From Candidatus Mediterraneibacter pullistercoris (GTDB taxonomy: Bacteria > Bacillota > Clostridia > Lachnospirales > Lachnospiraceae): a stretch of 64,000 bases of DNA. Every line of letters starts with the position of its first letter. Position 1 is the first letter of the stretch. The notes under the pieces were generated by a model that searched no databases, was not told the origin of the DNA, and was given only the letters and a program-made list of their open reading frames with translations. Below are positions 34,133 to 41,390 of this stretch, one piece after another. The DNA is taken from NCBI GenBank assembly GCA_019116885.1, contig DXAU01000017.1, forward strand, positions 109,572-173,571. Reading direction: 5' to 3'. Made by a program: the position numbers and the translations under genes.

Positions 34133-35048
34133 ATCCTTTCACCTCCAGCTCGGCAATAAATATCTCCTCTAAACTCATCGGAACCTCATTTAGCACTGCC
34201 GGTCCCTCATCCAGAAGTTTTTCCCTGATCTTGTCTTTATCCCCACGTGCGACCAGCGTGATAAAGCTGCCCTCGGCTGTGCTGCGCACGATGTCAAGAT
34301 CTTTCTCTATCCGGTCTGCGATGATCTTCATCTCTTTGCTGACAGTCTGCGCGTCTTTTGCACTTCCACTGTCACCGAACCGGAACGCACACTGGAATTT
34401 GCACATATCTTTCGCCTGAACGCGCATATCTCCGGCAGTCACAAGGCCGCCTTTGTGGAGGATGGCAATATTTCCGCAGACATCTTCCAGCTCCTGCAGC
34501 TTGTGCGACGCTACGACCACTGTAAATCTGCGCTCTTTCATCTCCTGGCGGAAAAGATTCTTCATTACATCTGAAGCGATCGGATCAAGCCCGTCAAACA
34601 CTTCGTCGCACAGCAGATATTTTGTTCCCGCACAGAGCGCGAGAATCAGGAAAGCCTGACGCTTCATCCCTTTGGAGAACGTCCGCAGCGGCTGCCTCAC
34701 ATCCAGGTTCAGCGATTCCGCCATATATTCAGCTTCTCCAGTATCCATATCCGGATACTGGCTCTTATAGAATTCTGCCATCTGCTCCATTGTAGCATTT
34801 GGAAAATAATACGGATCATCAGGCAGATAAAAGATCTTCTCTGCCGCTGCGCTCAGTTCTTCTCCATCCACAAGTATGTCCCCGGAATCCGGATCCAGTA
34901 TCCCGGCCATCAGGCGAAGCAGCGTTGTCTTCCCCGCACCATTTGTTCCGAGAAGCCCGAACATAATTCCCTCCGGAATGTCAAGCGAAATGCCGTCCAC
35001 TGCACGGGCTGTATCAAATGTCTTTACCAGGTTCTTTGTACATATCAT
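34107..35048 (-). CDS. ABC transporter ATP-binding protein (YtrB-like)
   Basis: ATPase subunit of 313 residues: Walker A GTNGAGKTT, signature FSKGMKRQ, Walker B YLLCDEVFDGLDP and the switch histidine in VVASHKLQELED. A C-terminal extension of about 90 residues (from KFQCAFRFGDSG) is typical of exporters of the YtrB/BcrA kind. It is first in a two-gene operon with the permease and has a consensus promoter with a TACA-TT-TGTA palindrome over the -35. Confidence 0.9.
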   Translation of the reverse strand: MICTKNLVKTFDTARAVDGISLDIPEGIMFGLLGTNGAGKTTLLRLMAGILDPDSGDILVDGEELSAAAEKIFYLPDDPYYFPNATMEQMAEFYKSQYPDMDTGEAEYMAESLNLDVRQPLRTFSKGMKRQAFLILALCAGTKYLLCDEVFDGLDPIASDVMKNLFRQEMKERRFTVVVASHKLQELEDVCGNIAILHKGGLVTAGDMRVQAKDMCKFQCAFRFGDSGSAKDAQTVSKEMKIIADRIEKDLDIVRSTAEGSFITLVARGDKDKIREKLLDEGPAVLNEVPMSLEEIFIAELEVKGYDIRKVLH

Positions 35049-35086
35049 GTAATATCCTCTTAATTTATTTAATATTTTTGTAATAT

Positions 35087-35115
35087 ATTATAATGCATGT
35101 CACTACAAATGTAAA
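35087..35115 (-). promoter_or_regulatory. Promoter of the ABC transporter operon with overlapping TACAnnTGTA dyad
   Basis: TTTACA and TATAAT are separated by 17 bp. A perfect TACATTTGTA (35104..35113) starts in the -35 and runs into the spacer. TACAnnTGTA is the core recognised by BlaI/MecI/CopY-type repressors, though no such gene is in the window. Confidence 0.7.
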
Positions 35116-35145
35116 GACACTCCTGATACGTGCTGTATCAAATGT

Positions 35146-36129
35146 TCAGACAATCGCCCAGGGATCTTCTTTCCCTGCTGCATGATAGATACAGCTCAAG
35201 ATAGAATTTTTTACCATATCACTCACCGCCTGGTCTGTGTAAAACGCCATGTGCGGAGTGACGATCACATTCGGAAATCCTCTTAGGATATACAGATCCC
35301 GTTTGCTCAGCACGTCAGATTTCCGGTCGTGATAATACATACCGAACTCATCTTCGATAACATCCAGCCCGGCCGCGCTGATCTTTCCCGACTCGACCCC
35401 TTCGATGAGCGCTTTTGTATCGATCAGCCCGCCCCTTGCCGTATTGATGATGACAACGCCATCTTTCATCTTTGAGAGAGCGCTGCTGTCTATCATATGG
35501 AAATTATCATCAAGAAGCGGCATGTGCAGAGTGATAAGATCACATTCCCGGTAGATCGTCTCGAGGTCGGCATACATGGCATACTGCTTTACAGAATCAT
35601 CTTCATATCTGTCATACGCATAGATCCTGCAGCCGAATCCCGACAGATTCCGGATGACCGCGCGCCCTATCCGTCCTGTCCCCAGCACTCCCACTGTAAA
35701 GTTCGGCAGCTCTCTCCCCTGCAGGCCCGGCAGAGAGAAATCATTTAACTCCTCCCTCTGCATGATCCTTTTCATTCTGCGTATCGACATGAGAATGAGC
35801 ATAATCGTATAATCAGCCACACACTCCGGTGAATAAGATACATTGCTCACATGCATACCCATACGCTCTGCCGCCGCAATGTCCACATGGTCATATCCGA
35901 TCGTCCGGGTAGAGATCATCTTTACACCGAGCTTATGAAACTGTTCCATAAGCCTGGCATCAACCTTCGTCGTAATGATGCTCAGGTACTCGCACCCTTC
36001 TGCAAGATGCACATTCTCCATTGTCGGTTCCTCGGAAGTAAAGCCAATCTCCACGCCGTATTCCCTGGAAAACTTCTGAAAATACTCTGCTTCATCAAAC
36101 TCTCTGTAACTGTATACAAAAATCTTCAT
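35146..36129 (-). CDS. D-isomer specific 2-hydroxyacid dehydrogenase (VanH/D-lactate dehydrogenase-like)
   Basis: NAD-dependent reduction of a 2-keto acid such as pyruvate to the D-hydroxy acid. In 327 residues the NAD loop is VGVLGTGRIGRAVIRNLSGFG near residue 147. The catalytic arginine is in INTARGGLIDT near residue 235, the glutamate in GLDVIEDEFG and the histidine in VTPHMAFYT near residue 295. The STRTIGYDHVDIAAAERMG and SPECVADYTIMLILM blocks resemble VanH of vancomycin operons more than glyoxylate reductases. It is the last gene of the minus-strand row that starts with the microcompartment genes, 15 nt after the HAD gene. Within that row it could turn pyruvate from the aldolase into D-lactate and recycle NADH (inference). 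Confidence 0.9.
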   Translation of the reverse strand: MKIFVYSYREFDEAEYFQKFSREYGVEIGFTSEEPTMENVHLAEGCEYLSIITTKVDARLMEQFHKLGVKMISTRTIGYDHVDIAAAERMGMHVSNVSYSPECVADYTIMLILMSIRRMKRIMQREELNDFSLPGLQGRELPNFTVGVLGTGRIGRAVIRNLSGFGCRIYAYDRYEDDSVKQYAMYADLETIYRECDLITLHMPLLDDNFHMIDSSALSKMKDGVVIINTARGGLIDTKALIEGVESGKISAAGLDVIEDEFGMYYHDRKSDVLSKRDLYILRGFPNVIVTPHMAFYTDQAVSDMVKNSILSCIYHAAGKEDPWAIV

Positions 36130-36144
36130 CTTCTCTTTCCCCTC

Positions 36145-36936
36145 TCATATCAGCCCATAATGTTCCATGGCATGAGCGATTCCGTCTTCTTCCACAGCTC
36201 TTGTCACAAACTCTGTATGCGCATCAAGCACAGGATCATGCTCTCCCATTGCCACAGCATGCACCGCAAACTCAAACATAGGCAGGTCATTGCTGCTGTC
36301 TCCGAACACATAGGCACATTCATCCGGCAGATTCAGCCTGTTCAGCATAAATCTGCACGCTGTCGCCTTGGAATACCCTTTCTGCACTACTTCATAGGCG
36401 CCTCCGCCCCGATGCATAGCCTCCATATCCTGACTGATAAATTCAAGAAAGGTGTTCAGGTCGCTCTTTTCATCCGCGTAGATGAACAGCTTGTCATAGA
36501 TAAATCCGTCTCTCTCAAGCGGACATTCTATTCCCATGCCTTTCTCCCGGAAATATCTCCTTGAAGATTCCAGTTTATCAAATCTTGAGATACGGCTCGG
36601 GAAGTAGACGTCCTCCGGCCCTTCTGCGATCCCGCCAAGATTGCACTCAAACATCTTATCGAGGATCTCTCTGCCCCGTTCTCCCGGTAGTGATCTCGCA
36701 AAAAGTTCCTCCTCATGCCAGAACAGATGCGTTCCGCATCCGCACAGAAAACCGTCAAAAGGCATCTTTCTGATCTCTGCTGGTACGCTGCAGATCGTCC
36801 GCCCTGTATTGATAAAAAGCTGATGGCCGGCCTTTTTTGCCATATGGAGCGCTTTTACGGCGCTCTCTGGGATTTTTCCGGTCTTCTCACTTAGCAATGT
36901 GCCGTCAATATCAAAAAATAATACTGCTCTTTCCAT
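36145..36936 (-). CDS. HAD superfamily hydrolase, Cof type
   Basis: Sugar-phosphate or nucleotide phosphatase of the Cof (class IIB) group, 263 residues. The nucleophile motif is FFDIDGTLLS at the start, motif II is FINTGR, and motif IV is YVFGDSSNDLPMFEF near residue 210. The cap domain lies between residues about 80 and 190. I start it at 36936 because GGAG stands 6 nt upstream; the ATG at 36948 has none. It lies 180 nt after the last shell gene and 15 nt before the hydroxyacid dehydrogenase gene, so it may belong to the same locus. Confidence 0.88.
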   Translation of the reverse strand: MERAVLFFDIDGTLLSEKTGKIPESAVKALHMAKKAGHQLFINTGRTICSVPAEIRKMPFDGFLCGCGTHLFWHEEELFARSLPGERGREILDKMFECNLGGIAEGPEDVYFPSRISRFDKLESSRRYFREKGMGIECPLERDGFIYDKLFIYADEKSDLNTFLEFISQDMEAMHRGGGAYEVVQKGYSKATACRFMLNRLNLPDECAYVFGDSSNDLPMFEFAVHAVAMGEHDPVLDAHTEFVTRAVEEDGIAHAMEHYGLI

Positions 36937-37115
36937 AGTTCTCTCCATTTCATCATCTGAATTTCACGTAACATTCTACTATCCTTTCCCGGAAATGTCC
37001 ACCATATCCAAAGACTGTCAGGCACAGAAAAAGGGCCGCGCCTCAGACACCCGCACTGCAGGTTCTCTGATCGCACAGCCCTGTATATCTTTCCGCTGTA
37101 TTGCTTTCCTTTGTA

Positions 37116-37400
37116 TTATTTTTTCCTGCTCCGGAACATCTCGACAATATCGATCATCTCCTGCGACGGGTTCGATATCACAGCTGTCTCGATCACCCTG
37201 CACGGCGGATCTTCTTTCACGCTGTCCACAGCAGCTTTCACCGCGGCAACATCTCCGCCGACAAAGATCAGTGCATGTCCGCCGCACTTTGTGTCCTGCG
37301 TGACATATTCCACATCGGCAGTCTTGAGCATGCGGTCCGTCACCAGAATACCGTTCGCCTCTCCCACGACTTCTACAAGTCCATAAGCTCCATATATCAT
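37116..37400 (-). CDS. Bacterial microcompartment shell protein (BMC-H type), KCGG pore
   Basis: Single BMC-fold protein of 94 residues that would form hexameric shell tiles. The family pattern is clear: YGLVEVVGEANGILVTDRML, KTADVEYVTQDTKCGG at the pore loop, and FVGGDVAAVKAAVDSV. Ordinary BMC-H proteins have a GSG-type pore; here the loop reads TKCGG, which would place six cysteines round the pore. The C-terminus is short (FRSRKK). It lies 31 nt after the other shell gene. Confidence 0.92.
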   Translation of the reverse strand: MIYGAYGLVEVVGEANGILVTDRMLKTADVEYVTQDTKCGGHALIFVGGDVAAVKAAVDSVKEDPPCRVIETAVISNPSQEMIDIVEMFRSRKK

Positions 37401-37431
37401 ATCCGTACCTGTCCTTTCCTCTCGTCTGTGA

Positions 37432-37731
37432 TCATTTCCCGATCGTCATGGCAATCGCTGTCTCCGTATCCTCTGCCGGAGATGCAATCACAGTGTGGGA
37501 TACGATTTTGGTCCGTCCGGCTGCCGCGTCGAGTGCAGCTTCCATAGCCGCTTTCACATTTGACACCGTACCGCGCATCTTAACGCAGGCTCCGGCGCCC
37601 AGCCTGTTCCTCTCCACTGCCTGAATCTTTACATCCGCCGCCTTTGCAGCCGCATCGAGAGCGACAAAACAGATACATTCGCTCTCCAGCTCAAATACTC
37701 CTATCGCCATTCCGGCATACTGTTCCGCCAT
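37432..37731 (-). CDS. Bacterial microcompartment shell protein (BMC-H type), LGAGA pore
   Basis: Second shell tile, 99 residues: MAIGVFELESECICFVALDA, KAADVKIQAVERNRLGAGACVKMRG (pore loop LGAGA), VSNVKAAMEAALDAAAG and the terminal helix SPAEDTETAIAMTI. The canonical domain order is kept; it is not a permuted EutS/PduU form. It lies 28 nt after the dehydrogenase gene, so the shell and its presumed cargo share a transcript. No EutN/CcmL-type pentamer gene is present to close a shell. Confidence 0.92.
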   Translation of the reverse strand: MAEQYAGMAIGVFELESECICFVALDAAAKAADVKIQAVERNRLGAGACVKMRGTVSNVKAAMEAALDAAAGRTKIVSHTVIASPAEDTETAIAMTIGK

Positions 37732-37759
37732 AATTTCCTCCTGTCTGTCTCATTCATCC

Positions 37760-38836
37760 TCAGCGGTTCAGAACTGCGCACACATGCCCTCTGCCGCTGA
37801 GCACCGTCCAGTTAGCTTCGTTGATCTCTTCAAGATGGAACCGGTGGGTGATCAGACGATACAGAGGAATCTCCGCTGTCTGTGCCAGCTTGAGCATTTT
37901 CTCTCCCTGGCCATACGCCTCTTTCGTGAGATGTGTCCTGACATGTTTTGTCAGATCAGCAATGTTCCCTCCTGCTCTGACGAACCTCCTGACTATGCTG
38001 TTTCCACCCGGCAGTTCAACACACTGCAGCGCAATATCGGCAAGTTCGCCGCCAAAACATGATTTTGCCTTTTCGACCATGCCCTGCATACCGCTTTTAC
38101 AGGTAAAGACCGCCTTATGTCTGGCTCCGAGTCTCAGGGCCAGCGCAAGACGTTCTTCATCCTCATCTATTGCTATGATATCAGAAAATCCTGCACATTT
38201 CAATGCCGCGATCATAAGAAGACCCGTCGTCTGGCATCCTGCGACCGCGATCTTTGCATATTTCTCAGGTTTATACAGTTTACAGATACGCTCTACAGAA
38301 GCATAAGCTTCACATGCCCTGCGGTACAGCATCCTGGAATCCAGATCAAGATCGTTCATCTGGAGGATCTTCATGTCCTCTCTGAGGATCACATAGGATG
38401 AATACCATCCGCAGGACTGCGGCCCTTTTTTCCGGTCTCCATATCCCGGTTTCCTGATATTCACAGATCCCAGAGCTGTCACAAGATCCCCTTCTTTTAT
38501 GATCCTGCCGTGAACGTCTTTTACTTCTGTGGTTCCGGTCTTCACAACGATTCCCGTTCCCTCTTCTCCGATGGCGGGGCACTGATATCCCGGAATGTCT
38601 TTCAGGAACTCCTGTGCATCCGATTCTGATACGATACAGCCTTCCATACGCACGAGGATCTCTCTTTCCCCCGGTTCTGGCACATCGGCTTCCTTTATCT
38701 CATACGTTTCTGTCTCTGTAAGGAAAGCGGCTTTCCCTTTTTCCGGAACAGCGCTTCTTACTGGCGGATATCCGGCACCGTTTATCTTTACTTCTTTTAT
38801 GACCTGTTCAACAATCTCGTCAATCTTTACATCCAT
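37760..38836 (-). CDS. MDR-family dehydrogenase with N-terminal microcompartment-targeting helix
   Basis: 358 residues. The first 18 (MDVKIDEIVEQVIKEVKI) form an amphipathic helix of the IDEIVxxVIxE kind used as an encapsulation peptide, followed by a flexible Gly/Pro linker and then the medium-chain dehydrogenase body from about residue 33. The GroES-like half has MEGCIVSESDAQEF and IGEEGTGIVV; where zinc alcohol dehydrogenases have GHE this has GEE. The Rossmann segment is IAVAGCQTTGLLMIAALK, which departs from GxGxxG, with an acidic IDEDEERL favouring NAD(H). Its reaction is unknown. An aldehyde or alcohol substrate inside the compartment is inference. Confidence 0.82.
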   Translation of the reverse strand: MDVKIDEIVEQVIKEVKINGAGYPPVRSAVPEKGKAAFLTETETYEIKEADVPEPGEREILVRMEGCIVSESDAQEFLKDIPGYQCPAIGEEGTGIVVKTGTTEVKDVHGRIIKEGDLVTALGSVNIRKPGYGDRKKGPQSCGWYSSYVILREDMKILQMNDLDLDSRMLYRRACEAYASVERICKLYKPEKYAKIAVAGCQTTGLLMIAALKCAGFSDIIAIDEDEERLALALRLGARHKAVFTCKSGMQGMVEKAKSCFGGELADIALQCVELPGGNSIVRRFVRAGGNIADLTKHVRTHLTKEAYGQGEKMLKLAQTAEIPLYRLITHRFHLEEINEANWTVLSGRGHVCAVLNR

Positions 38837-38840
38837 TGTC

Positions 38841-39335
38841 CTATCTCTTTTGCCATGGGACCTGTCTGTCAGACACCCCGTATAACAGCTTATCGATCCT
38901 GATCTTCACAACAACCTTTCTGTAAGCGGTCGGCTGCCCGTCATGACAGCATGGCTTATGAGCGTCCGTAGGATAAACAATGCAGAACATCCCCGGCTTT
39001 ATCGACAGTTTCTGCCCCTCTCCAGTAAGCCACTGGATATCGGTCTTGCTGTCGTAGGGGGATTTTTCTTCCAGTTCAGACGCATCCGCATACTCCCACA
39101 TCTCTTCCCCTTCCAGGAGTATCTGCATGTCAAAATATTCTCTATGTATCTCAAAATCCGCCTCTCCAAACGGTCTGGTCTTTCCCTCCTGGACAAAGGC
39201 AAATCCTTTTCCCACAGGGTATCTTCCCTCAGGGAGCCTTTCCTTTTTTACTTTTTCGACAAAGCGTACTGCATCCCATATCTCAGGAATACACCTCTGG
39301 TAATATCGGAAATTTTCAAGTTTATCTAAGATCAT
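38841..39335 (-). CDS. YhcH/YjgK/YiaL family protein
   Basis: Beta-sandwich protein of 164 residues from the family that includes EbgC and the sugar-acid-linked YiaL and YhcH, thought to be anomerases or isomerases of sugars. The metal-site pattern appears in FEIHREYFDMQILLEGEEMWEYA, and the conserved C-terminal histidine region in VYPTDAHKPCCHD with KVVVKIRI. It lies between the aldolase (16 nt) and the dehydrogenase (4 nt) genes, which supports a sugar or sugar-acid substrate for the locus. Confidence 0.88.
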   Translation of the reverse strand: MILDKLENFRYYQRCIPEIWDAVRFVEKVKKERLPEGRYPVGKGFAFVQEGKTRPFGEADFEIHREYFDMQILLEGEEMWEYADASELEEKSPYDSKTDIQWLTGEGQKLSIKPGMFCIVYPTDAHKPCCHDGQPTAYRKVVVKIRIDKLLYGVSDRQVPWQKR

Positions 39336-39351
39336 ATCTTACGCCATCCTC

Positions 39352-40251
39352 TCACCCGATCAGTCCAAGTTCGCGCATCTTGTTGTACACTTTCGCTTTC
39401 ATTTCTGCGTCGAGCGGCATGCCCGGGAGTCTCTCGTGTCCGTCCTGTTCAAGGACGCGGTAATACATCGCCTGTTTGCATGCAAGAAACAGAGGAGTGC
39501 TGTATGTGTAGATATCCATCGCTTCTACCATCTTTTTAAACCACTCCGCCGCTTTATTGAAGTCTCCGCACTTTGCAGCCTGATATGTATTGACTGTATA
39601 CTCTGGCGCAAAATTCGCCGTAGCGTTGATGAATCCGTCCACTCCGCACGCAAGGAGCCCCATCGCCTGATTCTCGTAGGCGCAGAATACGGAAAACTCC
39701 GGGTTGATTTCCTTGACTTTCTGCATTGAAAGCAGATGATTGAAATCTGAGATTGTGTCTTTGATTCCCACGATGTTCGGATTTGCTTTTACCAGGTCGC
39801 AGACTACATCCGCATTAAAGCAGTATCCGGTCAGATCAGGGAAATTATAGATGATGATAGGCAGTCTCGTATGAGATGCCACGTATTTAAAATACGCCTC
39901 TACCATATCTGTACTGTAAACACTGAAATACGGGTTGATCAGCAGCACCCCGTCCACTCCGATGCGCTCCACAAAGGCCAGCAGTTCCATCGTATTTTCC
40001 AGACAGGTATCTCCGACGCCGACGATCACATTGACACGTCCTGCCACATACTGCGTCATCTCCCGGATAAAATCTTTTTTCTCCTGCACGGTCATTGTGC
40101 TGAACTCACCTGAAGTTCCAAGGTATGCGAGTCCGTCCACACCTTTTTCGATCAGGAAATCCGCCTGTCTTTTGCTGGCTTCGATATCAACTTTATAATT
40201 CTCATCAAAAATAGTGATTACCGGTGGATTTATACCGCACAGTCTTTTCAT
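39352..40251 (-). CDS. DHDPS/N-acetylneuraminate lyase family aldolase (YagE-like)
   Basis: Class I aldolase of 299 residues that should cleave or form a bond between pyruvate and an aldehyde. Motifs are YLGTSGEFSTMT near residue 44, the catalytic tyrosine in IIIYNFPDLTGYCF near residue 134 and the Schiff-base lysine in IVGIKDTISD near residue 163. YNFPxLTG resembles E. coli YagE (2-keto-3-deoxygluconate aldolase) rather than DapA (YNVPSRTG). No targeting helix is seen. Its ribosome site AAGGAGG overlaps the stop codon of a regulator-like fragment upstream. It is the first intact gene of the microcompartment-associated row. Confidence 0.9.
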   Translation of the reverse strand: MKRLCGINPPVITIFDENYKVDIEASKRQADFLIEKGVDGLAYLGTSGEFSTMTVQEKKDFIREMTQYVAGRVNVIVGVGDTCLENTMELLAFVERIGVDGVLLINPYFSVYSTDMVEAYFKYVASHTRLPIIIYNFPDLTGYCFNADVVCDLVKANPNIVGIKDTISDFNHLLSMQKVKEINPEFSVFCAYENQAMGLLACGVDGFINATANFAPEYTVNTYQAAKCGDFNKAAEWFKKMVEAMDIYTYSTPLFLACKQAMYYRVLEQDGHERLPGMPLDAEMKAKVYNKMRELGLIG

Positions 40252-40266
40252 ATCTGTATTTCCTCC

Positions 40267-40347
40267 TTAATGGTAACCGAGCTGCTCTGACAGCGTACGG
40301 CCTGTCGTGAGCAGTCCGCCGATCACCTTTTCTTTTTTGGGAAGCAA
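40267..40347 (-). pseudogene. Remnant C-terminus of a transcriptional regulator (IclR-like)
   Basis: The minus frame reads LLPKKEKVIGGLLTTGRTLS followed by EQLGYH and a stop, after an in-frame TGA. The ending resembles the last helix of IclR-family regulators (ISxxLGY). No upstream domain exists before pdaA begins on the other strand at 40441, so the gene appears deleted except for its last 26 codons. The family call is tentative. Confidence 0.45.
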
Positions 40348-40440
40348 TCACTTTTCATTTTTATGCAATTTCACGATAACATTTTTTACTTCTTACTTTC
40401 ATATACTTACAAGAAACCATATTTTATTCAGAGGATATCT

Positions 40441-41331
40441 ATGAAACACCTTCTTTCCAGATCATTTCACACAGTCTTCCACTGCATACGGCTTATGAAA
40501 AGGCCGGCCGCCTTTCTCCTCTTATTTCTGGCCGCATACGCTCTGGGAGCTGGAACCGCCCGTCTGTCAGACCACCTCCGCTCAGGCACAGACGCCCGGA
40601 TGAGTCTTCATGACGATCTGCAGAACAGATCCGTCCCTGCATCCGCAGAAGGAAACTGGGGTCTGAGTTTCCAGGAAGAGGGACGGACTCCGGCAGGCAA
40701 TGCCAATATAGACGAACTGGCCCGGTACGATGCATACTATGCACAGGACACAGAGGAAAAAGTCCTCTATCTCACCTTTGATGCAGGATATGAAAACGGA
40801 AACACAGAACCGATATTGGACGTGCTGAAAAAGCATAATGCGCCGGCCACCTTTTTCGTAGTAGGCACATATATTGAATCCGAACCGGAGCTGATCCTGA
40901 GAATGGTGGAGGACGGGCACACTGTCGGCAATCATACATGGCATCACCCCGACATGTCTCAGATATCTGATATGGATTCATTCAAAAAGGAAATCACGGC
41001 TGTAGAAGATGCGTTCCTTGATGTGACAGGCCAGGAAATGACGAAATATTACAGACCGCCGCAGGGGAAATATAACGAAACAAACCTCCGGATGGCAAAA
41101 GACCTTGGGTATAAAACTTTCTTTTGGAGCCTTGCCTATGTGGACTGGTATGAAGATAACCAGCCCACCAAAGAAGAGGCTTTCGACAAACTTCTTGGCA
41201 GGATTCATCCCGGAGCCGTGGTGCTGCTTCACAGTACTTCAGCCACCAACGCGCAGATACTGGACGAACTGCTGACAAAATGGGAAGATATGGGATATCA
41301 TGTATGTCCTCTCTCTGAACTGGCAGAATAA
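40441..41331 (+). CDS. pdaA: Polysaccharide deacetylase, PdaA-like
   Basis: NodB-fold enzyme of 296 residues that in Bacillus removes the acetyl group from N-acetylmuramate in making the muramic delta-lactam of the spore cortex. It has one N-terminal membrane segment (FLLLFLAAYALGAGTARL). The metal aspartate motif is YLTFDAGYENGN, as in PdaA rather than the usual TFDDG. Further motifs are the histidine pair in GNHTWHHPDM, RPPQGKYNETNLRMA, and the catalytic WSLAYVDWYEDNQP and HPGAVVLLHSTS. The start at 40441 (MKHLLSRSF) is preferred over 40363 because AGAGG lies 6 nt upstream. The gene is monocistronic. Confidence 0.9.
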   Translation: MKHLLSRSFHTVFHCIRLMKRPAAFLLLFLAAYALGAGTARLSDHLRSGTDARMSLHDDLQNRSVPASAEGNWGLSFQEEGRTPAGNANIDELARYDAYYAQDTEEKVLYLTFDAGYENGNTEPILDVLKKHNAPATFFVVGTYIESEPELILRMVEDGHTVGNHTWHHPDMSQISDMDSFKKEITAVEDAFLDVTGQEMTKYYRPPQGKYNETNLRMAKDLGYKTFFWSLAYVDWYEDNQPTKEEAFDKLLGRIHPGAVVLLHSTSATNAQILDELLTKWEDMGYHVCPLSELAE

Positions 41332-41390
41332 ATTGCACAAAGAAAAAGGAATCCTTACAGATCCCTTTCTCTTCCAACTCTCTTGACACC

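Noticed and set aside
35146-36129. VanH as part of a vancomycin-resistance operon
   Set aside because: No VanA/B-type ligase or VanX next to it. The neighbours are a HAD phosphatase and BMC genes, so a metabolic role is likelier.
41332-41390. Terminator after pdaA
   Set aside because: AAAGGaATC/GATcCCTTT has a central mismatch and no T-tract, so it was not listed as a feature.
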